From assembly GCA_041477815.1 (NCBI GenBank), contig JBGOUV010000197.1, positions 1 through 12,363 on the forward strand: a stretch of DNA of 12,363 nt, written 5' to 3'. The notes under the pieces were generated by a model. That model was not told the DNA's origin and did no database searches. It saw only the letters and a program-made list of their open reading frames with translations. How positions within the stretch are numbered: position 1 is the stretch's first letter; each line of letters starts with the position of its first letter. The position numbers were made by a program, and so were the translations under genes. Positions 1 through 6,482 of this stretch are shown here, piece by piece. Origin of the DNA: JBGOUV01 sp041477815 (GTDB taxonomy: Bacteria; Acidobacteriota; Terriglobia; Bryobacterales; JACQDG01).

Positions 1-977
1 ACGGGACCGTTACCTACGTGGGGAAGGATATTGCTTATCAGTTGTGGAAATTTGGACTGCTGGGGAAGGACTTTTACTATCGCCCGCAGGGTCGCTTATG
101 GGTCACCACGGACCAGTCGCAGCCGGGCGAGACGCCGGCGTTCGGGCGGGCGACGCGGGTATTCAATGTGATCGACGTCCGGCAGGCCTATTTGCAAAAG
201 GTAGTGCAGGCGGGGTTGCGGGCGTTGGGGTTTGAGAAGGAAGCGGAGAACTCCATCCACTTTTCCTATGAGATGGTGGCGCTGTCGCCGCGGTGTTGCG
301 CCGAGCTGGGGATCGAGCTGAGCGAAGAGGACCGGCGGCGGCCTTACGTGGAGGTGTCGGGGAGGAAGGGTTTGGGGGTTAAGGCCGATGACTTGGTGGA
401 CGCCCTGATTGAGAAGGCGCTGGAGGAGGTGCGGAGCCGGCATCCGGAGGCGAGCGAGGAATACCAGCGGGGGATCGCCACGCGGATCGCGGTGGGGGCG
501 TTGCGGTATTTTCTCCTGAAGTTCACGCGGACTTCGGTGATTGCGTTCGATTTCCAGGAGGCGCTTAGCTTCGAGGGCGAGACGGGACCCTATGCGCAGT
601 ATGCGGCGGTGCGGGCGATGAACATCCTGCGCAAGCTGGAGGAGCGCGGGGAGACGCTGCCGGATTTCGGGAAGGCGCTGGGGGAGGCGTCGTTCGGGAG
701 GCAACTGGCGAACGAGGACTTCTGGCAGGTATTGCTGGGGGCGTCCCAGGCGGACGCGGTGATCGAGAAGGCGCTGGCGTCGGGGGAGCCGGCGGCGGTG
801 GCGCGGTACGCGTTCCAGTTGGCGCAGGGGTTCAACAACTTCTATCACCAGCACCATATTCTGAGCGAAGGGGATCGGGAGAAGAAAACTTTTCTCTTGT
901 GGATGGTGCAGTTCTTTGCCGGCCAGCTTAGCCGGGTGCTGGAGGTGTTGGGCATTGAGACGCCGGATGTGATGTGA
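1..977 (+). CDS. argS: Arginyl-tRNA synthetase, C-terminal part (5' end outside window)
   Basis: This cytoplasmic class I aminoacyl-tRNA synthetase attaches arginine to tRNA-Arg. The reading frame is open from base 3 and begins inside the catalytic domain with GTVTYVGKDIAYQLWKFG, a characteristic ArgS stretch, so the GTG at 18 is not the real start. Numbered from that GTG, SGRKGLGVK at about 114-122 is the KMSKS-type ATP-binding loop. ALSFEGETGPYAQYA at about 182-196 is the ArgS motif leading into the DALR-type anticodon-binding domain, which runs to the end (LAQGFNNFYH near 268; terminal GIETPDVM). The family normally ends in the same way, so the 3' end is complete. Its codons favour G at the third position (gcg, ggg, gtg, ctg), unlike the C-ending codons of the genes downstream. 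A GATGT triplet repeat spans the stop codon. Confidence 0.96.
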   Translation, partial: GTVTYVGKDIAYQLWKFGLLGKDFYYRPQGRLWVTTDQSQPGETPAFGRATRVFNVIDVRQAYLQKVVQAGLRALGFEKEAENSIHFSYEMVALSPRCCAELGIELSEEDRRRPYVEVSGRKGLGVKADDLVDALIEKALEEVRSRHPEASEEYQRGIATRIAVGALRYFLLKFTRTSVIAFDFQEALSFEGETGPYAQYAAVRAMNILRKLEERGETLPDFGKALGEASFGRQLANEDFWQVLLGASQADAVIEKALASGEPAAVARYAFQLAQGFNNFYHQHHILSEGDREKKTFLLWMVQFFAGQLSRVLEVLGIETPDVM

Positions 978-980
978 TGT
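966..980. repeat. Three tandem GATGT units across the argS stop codon
   Basis: Bases 966-970, 971-975 and 976-980 are each GATGT. The TGA stop of argS (975-977) lies inside the repeat. Gain or loss of one unit would change the last residues of the synthetase. It is short and may be chance. Confidence 0.6.
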
Positions 981-1004
981 GGCGGTACGCGGTGCAGGGG
1001 TTGG

Positions 1005-1140
1005 GGAGGTATGGTGACGCCGGCGCTGGGGAGGGGGGCCAACAGCGCCACGTCTACGGTGGTGAATACGGTATTGCTGCGACCACTTCCCTTCCCCGAG
1101 CCTGACCGGTTGGCGATGATTTATCTTTCACCGCCGCGAG
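1005..1140 (+). pseudogene. Remnant of an ADOP/MacB-like ABC transporter permease (N-terminal scrap)
   Basis: Translated in the frame of base 1011, this stretch contains ALGRGANSATSTVVNTVLLR followed at once by PLPFPEPDRLAMIY. This is the signature just after the first membrane helix of the duplicated orphan permeases that are abundant in Acidobacteriota; the usual form is close to ALGIGANTAIFSVVNAVLLRPLPYPEPDRLV. Only about 40 of roughly 800 residues remain. Some signature residues have changed: ALGIG has become ALGRG, and AIFSV has become ATSTV. There is no upstream membrane segment or start of the kind the family needs, and the similarity stops just before the ribosome-binding site of the next gene. 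It is a decayed fragment, not a functional gene. The same frame continues to 1433, but beyond 1140 it only shadows the next gene. Confidence 0.75.
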
Positions 1141-1170
1141 GAGTACAATGGCCCGGAGGGAGACAACCCC

Positions 1171-2754
1171 ATGTTGGGCTCATTCTTCCAAAAACTCACC
1201 CGCCGCCAGTGGCTGGGGCACGGAGGCTGGCTGGCGCTTCCAGGATTCGTGAGGGCCGCGCCGCCGGAAGCCTCCCCCGGACTGCGCGTGGGATCGGACA
1301 TCTACCAGTCCATCGGCGTGCGCCCGCTGATCAACTGCCGCGGCACCTTGACCGTCATCGGCGGCTCGCTGGAGCTGCCCGAGGTGCGCGCGGCCAAGGA
1401 CGCCGCCGCCCAGCGCTACGTGCAGATCGATGAGCTGATGGAAGGCATCGGCAAGCGTCTGGCCGAGCTGACCGGCGCCGAGTGGGGCATCGTCACCTCG
1501 GGATGCGCGGCGGCCCTGGCCCACGCTACGGCGGCCTGCGTGGCCGGCGGCAACCCCGATCTGCACGTCCGCATTCCCAACCTCGCCGGCTTCCCCAAGG
1601 ATGAAGTGATCATACCTAAACACTCCCGCAACGTCTACGATTCCGCCGTGCGGTCCATCGGCGTGCGCATCATGGAGGTGGACACCGTGGAAGAGCTGGA
1701 AGCCGCCCTCGGTCCCCGGACGGCTATGGTGTACGTATTCGCAGGTCCCAGAGTGGACGCCGGCCCCCTGACCCTGGAGGCGATCGCGAAGGTGGCCAAT
1801 GCCAGGAAGGTTCCCGTGCTGGTGGACGCGGCCGCCGAGATTTTGACGATCCCCAGCGTGCACCTCCAGCGGGGCGCCACCCTGGTCGGGTACAGCGGCG
1901 GAAAATGCTTGCGCGGGCCGCAGTGCGCCGGCCTCCTGCTCGGGCGCAAGGACCTGGTAAAAGCGGCCTGGGTCCACAGCGCCCCGCACCACGGCTACGG
2001 CCGCGCCATGAAGCTCGGGAAAGAGGAGGCCATCGGGATGCTGATGGCCGTCGAGATGTGGGCCCAGCGCGATCACCAGGCGGAGTGGAGCCGGTGGCTG
2101 GGGTGGCTCGATCACATCGCCGGCCGCGTCTCCGCGGCGCCGGGCGTGACTACCTCGGTGCGGGAGGCGCGCGACGGCCTCTCCAACCGCAGCCCCGGTC
2201 TGAGCGTCAACTGGGACGCGGCCAAGCTGGGTATCACCGGAAGAGAGGTGTCGGATATCCTCTGGAACACCGAACCGCGCATCGCGCTGGGCGGCGGGCG
2301 CGGCGGCGGTGGCGGAGGGATTTCAATTACCGCCTACATGATGGCGGAGGGAGACGCGAAGATCGTAGCCGACCGCGTGTACTCCCTGCTGTCGAATCCG
2401 CCCCGGACGAAGGGTCCGGCGCCCCCCGCGCCGCCGTCGGTGGAAGTGACCGGGCGCTGGGACGTCCGCATCGAGTTCTCCGGCGCCGCCACCAATCACA
2501 CGCTGCACCTGAAGCAGCAAGGCGGACGCATCGAAGGGACCCACCAGGGCGATTTCGTGTCACGCGACCTCTCCGGCACGGTGGAGGGCGACGCGGTGCG
2601 CCTGGTCAGCTCCTACACCGAGCGGCACGGCGATTCCCTGATGTTCACGTTTTCGGGTAAGCTTACCGGAGACTCCCTGTCGGGCACGCTCGACATGGGC
2701 GAATACTTGACGGCAAAATGGACGGCCAGGAGGCACCAATATGGACAGGCGTAG
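1171..2754 (+). CDS. Tat-exported SelA/DgaE-like PLP-dependent lyase with C-terminal beta domain
   Basis: This 527-residue fold-type I PLP enzyme belongs to the SelA-like branch that includes D-glucosaminate-6-phosphate ammonia-lyase (DgaE). LTRRQWLGHGGW at residues 9-20 is a twin-arginine signal, so the folded enzyme is probably exported. The catalytic domain covers about 45-412. SGCAAAL at 110-116 is the phosphate-binding region, D219 in VLVDAAAE should pair with the PLP nitrogen, and K245 in YSGGKCLRGPQ is the Schiff-base lysine. A glycine run (383-393) lies in the small domain. Residues about 433-520 form an added beta-rich domain (GRWDVRIEF to AKWTARR) that ordinary SelA and DgaE lack. 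The ATG at 1171 has GGAGGG at 1155-1160 as its ribosome-binding site. Its last 14 bases overlap the next gene. True selenocysteine synthase is unlikely given the export signal and neighbours; the substrate is unknown, and an amino-sugar acid or amino acid derivative is an inference. Confidence 0.88.
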   Translation: MLGSFFQKLTRRQWLGHGGWLALPGFVRAAPPEASPGLRVGSDIYQSIGVRPLINCRGTLTVIGGSLELPEVRAAKDAAAQRYVQIDELMEGIGKRLAELTGAEWGIVTSGCAAALAHATAACVAGGNPDLHVRIPNLAGFPKDEVIIPKHSRNVYDSAVRSIGVRIMEVDTVEELEAALGPRTAMVYVFAGPRVDAGPLTLEAIAKVANARKVPVLVDAAAEILTIPSVHLQRGATLVGYSGGKCLRGPQCAGLLLGRKDLVKAAWVHSAPHHGYGRAMKLGKEEAIGMLMAVEMWAQRDHQAEWSRWLGWLDHIAGRVSAAPGVTTSVREARDGLSNRSPGLSVNWDAAKLGITGREVSDILWNTEPRIALGGGRGGGGGGISITAYMMAEGDAKIVADRVYSLLSNPPRTKGPAPPAPPSVEVTGRWDVRIEFSGAATNHTLHLKQQGGRIEGTHQGDFVSRDLSGTVEGDAVRLVSSYTERHGDSLMFTFSGKLTGDSLSGTLDMGEYLTAKWTARRHQYGQA

Positions 2755-3625
2755 CGGCTGGATCGCAGTAGCCCTGCTGCTCTCGACGGCGCCGCTCGGG
2801 CAGGCCCAGGTGTTCAGCTTCACCCGCGAGCAGATGATTCAGTTCACGGCGAAAAATGCCTATGAGCGATTCCCAGACGGCCGGCCCAAGGTCCCCGACG
2901 CCCTGCTGGCGAAGCTCAAGACCGTGGTCATCGAAGAGGGCTTCGGCCTGGTGCGCGGAAAGGGGTTCCCCAACCAGTACGAAGGCAACTGGAAGGTCCT
3001 GAATCCGGGGGCCAAGCTGGTAGGTCGGGCGTTTACTGTACAGTTCATGCCTTCTCGGGCCGACGTCTCCGAAGCCATGGACGCGGCCGCCGCCGCCAAG
3101 GGACTCGGACGCCTGCGGAACCAGACCGCCATCGACATGCTCCAGCCCGGCGACGTCATCGTGGTAGACCTGTTCGGCAAGACCGAACAGGGGACCTTCG
3201 TCGGCGACAAGCTGGCCTACTATGTCTGGAAGACCACCGGCACCGGGCTGGTGGTGGACGGCGCCATCTTCTACCTGTCGAACATCGCCAAGACCGGTAT
3301 GCCGGCCTACTACCGGGGCACCCACCCGACGTCGCTGGGCAACGTGATGCTGACCGGCATCAACGTCCCGGTGCGGGTGGGCAACGCCACGGTGATGCCG
3401 GGCGACGTGGTCCTGGGAGACGGGGAAGGCCTGTTCTTCATCCCGCCCCACCTGGTGCAGGACGTGGTGAACGCGGCGGAGAGCGCGCACGCCCGCGACG
3501 AGTGGATCAAGAAACAGTTCGACACCGGCAAGTACAAGTCCGGTGAGATCTACGGCCGGCCCCGCGATCCGGCGCTGGCCAAGGAGCTGGAAGAATACAT
3601 AAAGAAGAACCGGGGGAAGCAATGA
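2741..3625 (+). CDS. Exported RraA-fold (HMG/CHA aldolase-like) protein lacking the Arg-Asp pair
   Basis: This 294-residue protein of the RraA/4-hydroxy-4-methyl-2-oxoglutarate aldolase fold has a Sec signal peptide at 1-22 (hydrophobic core IAVALLLSTAPLG, likely cleavage after GQA). The RraA core runs from about 85 to 245: GRAFTVQF (95-102), LQPGDVIVVD (134-143), GDKLAYY (155-161), TGLVVDGAIF (168-177) and the closing PGDVVLGDGEGLFFIP (220-235). In aldolases of this fold the last element continues as DGAxRD, where Arg binds substrate and Asp holds the divalent metal. Here these positions are F177 and Y178, so class II aldolase chemistry is doubtful. The C-terminal 50 residues are charged and helical. 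The ATG at 2741 overlaps the upstream gene by 14 bases, with AGGAGG-type pairing at 2728-2733. It overlaps the next gene by ATGA, so all three genes should be translationally coupled. Confidence 0.88.
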   Translation: MDRRSGWIAVALLLSTAPLGQAQVFSFTREQMIQFTAKNAYERFPDGRPKVPDALLAKLKTVVIEEGFGLVRGKGFPNQYEGNWKVLNPGAKLVGRAFTVQFMPSRADVSEAMDAAAAAKGLGRLRNQTAIDMLQPGDVIVVDLFGKTEQGTFVGDKLAYYVWKTTGTGLVVDGAIFYLSNIAKTGMPAYYRGTHPTSLGNVMLTGINVPVRVGNATVMPGDVVLGDGEGLFFIPPHLVQDVVNAAESAHARDEWIKKQFDTGKYKSGEIYGRPRDPALAKELEEYIKKNRGKQ

Positions 3626-4944
3626 GACACGTGGCAACAATCCTCTTTCTGATAGGCGCCGGCCTCGCACCCGCCCAGCAGCAATACGACCTGCTGCTGC
3701 GGGGCGGTCATGTGATCGACCCCAAGAACAAGATCAGCGCGGTGCGCGACGTGGCCATCCGCGACGGCAAGGTCGCCGCTGTGGCGGCGAAGATCGATCC
3801 CGCCCTGGCCTACAAGGTGGTCGACGTCCCGGGACTCTACGTGACGCCCGGCCTGGTCGATATCCACGTCCACGTTTACGCGGGGACGGGCGAGCGCGGC
3901 TCCTACGCGGGCGACAACAGCCTGTACCCGGACGGGTACACCTTTCGCGTGGGCGTCACCTCGGTGGCCGACGCCGGCTGCGCCGGGTGGCGTAACTTCG
4001 AGGACTTCAAACAGCGCGTCATCGACCGCTCGCGCACCCGCATCTTCGCTTTGCTCAACATCGTCGGCCACGGGATGCGCGGCGGCGCCTATGAGCAGGA
4101 TCTGAGCGACATGGAGGCCAAGCCCACGGCCGAGATGGCGATGCGGTACAAAGGCCTGGTGGTGGGGGTGAAGTCGGCGCACTACGGCGGACCGGAGTGG
4201 GCGCCCGTGGAGAGGGCCGTCGAGGCCGGGACCATCGCCAACATACCGGTGATGGTGGACTTCGGCCGGGCCTACCCGGAGCGGTCCTTCGCCGAGCTGG
4301 TGACCAAGAAGCTCCGGCCGGGCGACATCTACACCCACGCCTTTTCCGGCAACCGGGGCGAGCTGGAGGCGCCCGGACACCTGAATCCGGCCATGTTCGC
4401 CGGACGCCAGCGCGGCGTCATCTTCGACATCGGCCACGGCGGCGGCAGCTTCGTCTGGCGCGTCGCCGTGCCGGCCATCAAGGAAGGCTTCCTGCCCGAC
4501 TCCATCTCCACCGACCTGCACACGGGTAGCATGAATGCCGGCATGAAGGACATGCTGAACGTGATGGACAAGTTCCTGGCCCTGGGCCTCTCGCTCGACG
4601 ACGTAATTCTGCGGTCGGCCTGGAACCCGGCCCGCGAGATCCGGCACGAGGAGTTGGGCAACCTGTCCGTCGGATCCGCCGCCGACGTGGCCGTGCTGCG
4701 CGTCGAGAAGGGCAACTTCGGATTCGCCGACATGCATGGAGCCCGCATGCGCGGCACCCAGAAGCTGACCTGCGAGCTGACCCTGCGCGACGGCAAGATC
4801 GTCTACGACCTCAACGCCATGGCCCGCCCCGACTGGGACAAGCTTCCCCCGGACTACGGGTCCACCAGAGATCCGCGCTATGACCCCGCCGGCGGCGGTG
4901 GAGGCGGGGGCCGGAGAAGGCCTGGGGCGGCCGGGAAGAAGTAG
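3622..4944 (+). CDS. Exported amidohydrolase/deacetylase-family metallohydrolase
   Basis: This 440-residue TIM-barrel amidohydrolase resembles dihydroorotase-like deacetylases of the EF_0837 type, which hydrolyse amide or N-acyl groups. Residues 1-18 form a Sec signal peptide ending APA. A beta-sandwich strand (YDLLLRGGHVIDP, 22-34) precedes the barrel. Visible metal and catalytic residues are H82 and H84 (DIHVHVY), K184 (GVKS, candidate carboxylated lysine), H239 (YTHAF) and D298 (STDLHTG). The position that usually holds a second-metal histidine reads D213 (VMVDFG). The C-terminal return to the sandwich (GSAADVAVL, 351-359; LRDGKIVYDL, 388-397) is intact. A low-complexity Gly/Arg tail closes the protein. 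It starts inside the stop of the RraA-like gene (ATGA). A SelA-like lyase beside this hydrolase is a recurrent pairing in other bacteria, which supports a shared pathway; the substrate cannot be read from the sequence. Confidence 0.9.
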   Translation: MRHVATILFLIGAGLAPAQQQYDLLLRGGHVIDPKNKISAVRDVAIRDGKVAAVAAKIDPALAYKVVDVPGLYVTPGLVDIHVHVYAGTGERGSYAGDNSLYPDGYTFRVGVTSVADAGCAGWRNFEDFKQRVIDRSRTRIFALLNIVGHGMRGGAYEQDLSDMEAKPTAEMAMRYKGLVVGVKSAHYGGPEWAPVERAVEAGTIANIPVMVDFGRAYPERSFAELVTKKLRPGDIYTHAFSGNRGELEAPGHLNPAMFAGRQRGVIFDIGHGGGSFVWRVAVPAIKEGFLPDSISTDLHTGSMNAGMKDMLNVMDKFLALGLSLDDVILRSAWNPAREIRHEELGNLSVGSAADVAVLRVEKGNFGFADMHGARMRGTQKLTCELTLRDGKIVYDLNAMARPDWDKLPPDYGSTRDPRYDPAGGGGGGGRRRPGAAGKK

Positions 4945-5009
4945 GGTTCAACGACAGCGCCAACGTGGTAGCATCGAATGTAGTGTGAATTTAGAGCAGA
5001 GAAGAGCCC

Positions 5010-5333
5010 ATGCTTGACATCGGTAAAGACATCCACTCCCTCAGCGACTTCAAGCGTAACACCAGCGGCTTTCTCAAGCAGATGCGCCATACCGGGCACC
5101 CTGTGGTTCTCACCATCAACGGAAGGGCCGAAATTGTGGTCCAAGATGCCGTTTCCTATCAAAGACTTCTCGACTACCTGGACGAATTGGAGGCCCTGGA
5201 AGGAATCAAACGCGGCCTGGCCGACGTCGCCGCGGGACGAGTAACACCCTTGGCTGATTTCGAAAAGGAGTTCCGGAGCCAGCATGGAATACGACGTCGT
5301 TCTCGCCGACTCGGCGAAGGCCGACGCGGATAG
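5010..5333 (+). CDS. Phd/YefM-family antitoxin
   Basis: This 107-residue protein is the predicted antitoxin of a type II pair. It should bind the adjacent toxin through its C-terminal half and repress its own promoter through the N-terminal Phd fold. The family pattern is clear: SLSDFKRNTSGFLKQM (residues about 10-25), then PVVLTINGRAEIVVQDAVSYQRLL (about 31-54, seen here as a strand, turn and helix). A helical toxin-binding segment (about 56-92) follows. The last 15 residues are strongly basic and are encoded in the region shared with the toxin gene. The ATG at 5010 follows a purine-rich AGAGAAGAG at about 4996-5005. The gene overlaps the toxin by 50 bases, longer than is usual for such pairs. 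The 65-base gap upstream probably holds the autoregulated promoter, but no convincing palindrome was found. Confidence 0.85.
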   Translation: MLDIGKDIHSLSDFKRNTSGFLKQMRHTGHPVVLTINGRAEIVVQDAVSYQRLLDYLDELEALEGIKRGLADVAAGRVTPLADFEKEFRSQHGIRRRSRRLGEGRRG

Positions 5334-5634
5334 CATCTACCGGAAGGTTGCCGAGGCCGCCCCCATCCGAGGACCGGAATGGTTTGAGGAACTTCTGGAC
5401 AGTATGCGTTCTCTCAAGAACTTTCCTCATCGCAGCCCCCGCGCCCGCGAGGCTCGCAGGGCCAAGCGCGAGATTCGAAATCTGCTCTTCGGCAGGAGAC
5501 GGCACATCTACCGAATTCTCTTCGAGATTGATGAGCAGAGGTACATCGTCCGCATACTTCATATCAGGCACGGCGCGAGGAAGGATATGAAGGCGGAAGA
5601 AATCGCCGGGCCGGCTGAGGAGACTCCAGTATGA
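5284..5634 (+). CDS. RelE/ParE-superfamily toxin
   Basis: This 116-residue predicted type II toxin either cleaves ribosome-bound mRNA (RelE-like) or targets gyrase (ParE-like). Family hallmarks are the helical hairpin EWFEELLDSMRSLKNFP (about 32-48), the basic strand REIRNLLFGRRRHIYRILFE (62-81) and the closing strand with RILHIRHGAR (90-99). The RHGAR ending is typical of ParE/RelE-like toxins, and the arginine-rich 50-73 segment suits RNA contact, but the target cannot be decided from sequence. The ATG at 5284 lies within the antitoxin gene, which keeps toxin synthesis coupled to the antitoxin. The stop overlaps the start of the following amidohydrolase (ATGA, 5631-5634), so a metabolic gene is coupled to the toxin. 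Confidence 0.86.
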   Translation: MEYDVVLADSAKADADSIYRKVAEAAPIRGPEWFEELLDSMRSLKNFPHRSPRAREARRAKREIRNLLFGRRRHIYRILFEIDEQRYIVRILHIRHGARKDMKAEEIAGPAEETPV

Positions 5635-6482
5635 CAAGAACTATCCGATTGGCCCTGCTCGCCGCTTCGCTGCTGCCGGCGCAGCAGGTCATTGACGTAC
5701 ACCAGCACTTCAGCAGGCGTCCCAACTACTTCGAGGATCTGGACCGCACTTACCGCGCCCTCCAGGCCCGGGCCTGCGTGAACGGCTTCGTTGCCGACCT
5801 GAAGGCCATCGAGGCGGCGGCGAAGAAGTACTCCACCGTCATCCCGTTCGGTCGCATCCGCCTCGACGACCCCCGCGCCCTGGACGACCTCAAGGCCTTC
5901 CACGACGCCGGTTTCAAAGGCATCAAGATCCACAGCCCCGAGAAGAACTACGACGACTGGTCCTACTTCCCGATCTATGAGCGGGCCCAGCAATACGGCT
6001 TTCTTCTGCTGATGCATACCGGCGTCAGCTCGCGCAACAACCAGGACAAGGCGACCAAGTCGTCGTTCGCCCGGATGCGCCCCGTCTATCTCTCCTCGAT
6101 CGCGCGCGCTTTCCCCCAGCTCAACATCGTCGGCGCGCACCTTGGCAACCCCTGGTACGACGAAGCGGCCGAGGCCGCGCGCTGGGATACGAACCTCTTC
6201 TTCGACGTCACCGGTTCCACCCTGTTCAAGATGCAGGGCAAGCTGGCCGGCTTCAAGGACATCTTCTGGTGGCGTCCCGGTGGGGCGGGCCGGCATTCGC
6301 TCCAGTCGGATACCAACGCCTTCGAGAAGCTCGTGTTCGGCACCGACGAAGACCCCCTCAACCTGGCCGACAACATCGACCGCTACAAGCGCATGCTGGC
6401 GGTCTGCCAGGTTCCCCCGGAGAGCCAGGGGCGCATCATGGCGGGGACGGTGTCGCGCCTGTTGGGCTACGCAAAGAGGTAG
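5631..6482 (+). CDS. Exported amidohydrolase-family (PF04909-type) TIM-barrel hydrolase or decarboxylase
   Basis: This 283-residue protein of the amidohydrolase_2 group includes metal-dependent hydrolases and non-oxidative decarboxylases. A Sec signal covers about residues 1-18 (LALLAASLLPAQQ). The conserved metal and catalytic set is complete: H24 and H26 in IDVHQHF, H129 in LLMHTG, H170 in IVGAHLG and D239 in VFGTDED. FKGIKIHSP (95-103) and the terminal NIDRYKRML helix also match the family. It is at the short end of the family, consistent with few insertions. The ATG at 5631 has GAGGAG at 5617-5622 and overlaps the toxin stop by 4 bases. It meets the minus-strand Uma2 gene tail to tail with a 16-base overlap. 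It may act with the upstream exported enzymes, but its substrate is unknown. Confidence 0.9.
   Translation: MTRTIRLALLAASLLPAQQVIDVHQHFSRRPNYFEDLDRTYRALQARACVNGFVADLKAIEAAAKKYSTVIPFGRIRLDDPRALDDLKAFHDAGFKGIKIHSPEKNYDDWSYFPIYERAQQYGFLLLMHTGVSSRNNQDKATKSSFARMRPVYLSSIARAFPQLNIVGAHLGNPWYDEAAEAARWDTNLFFDVTGSTLFKMQGKLAGFKDIFWWRPGGAGRHSLQSDTNAFEKLVFGTDEDPLNLADNIDRYKRMLAVCQVPPESQGRIMAGTVSRLLGYAKR

Noticed and set aside
2290..2322. GGC/GGT-rich run as a repeat array
   Set aside because: It is a glycine-rich loop within the PLP enzyme and not a regular tandem repeat.
1171..2754. True selenocysteine synthase (selA)
   Set aside because: A Tat signal, an extra beta domain and catabolic neighbours do not fit; no selB, selD or tRNA-Sec is visible.
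2663..4737. Long minus-strand open frames opposite the RraA-like and amidohydrolase genes
   Set aside because: They are antisense shadows: repetitive composition, no motifs, and strong evidence for the plus-strand genes.
4947..4974. TTCAAC, 16 bases, TAGCAT as a promoter for the toxin-antitoxin pair
   Set aside because: Only three of six and four of six matches to the consensus; not better than chance, although a promoter is expected in this gap.
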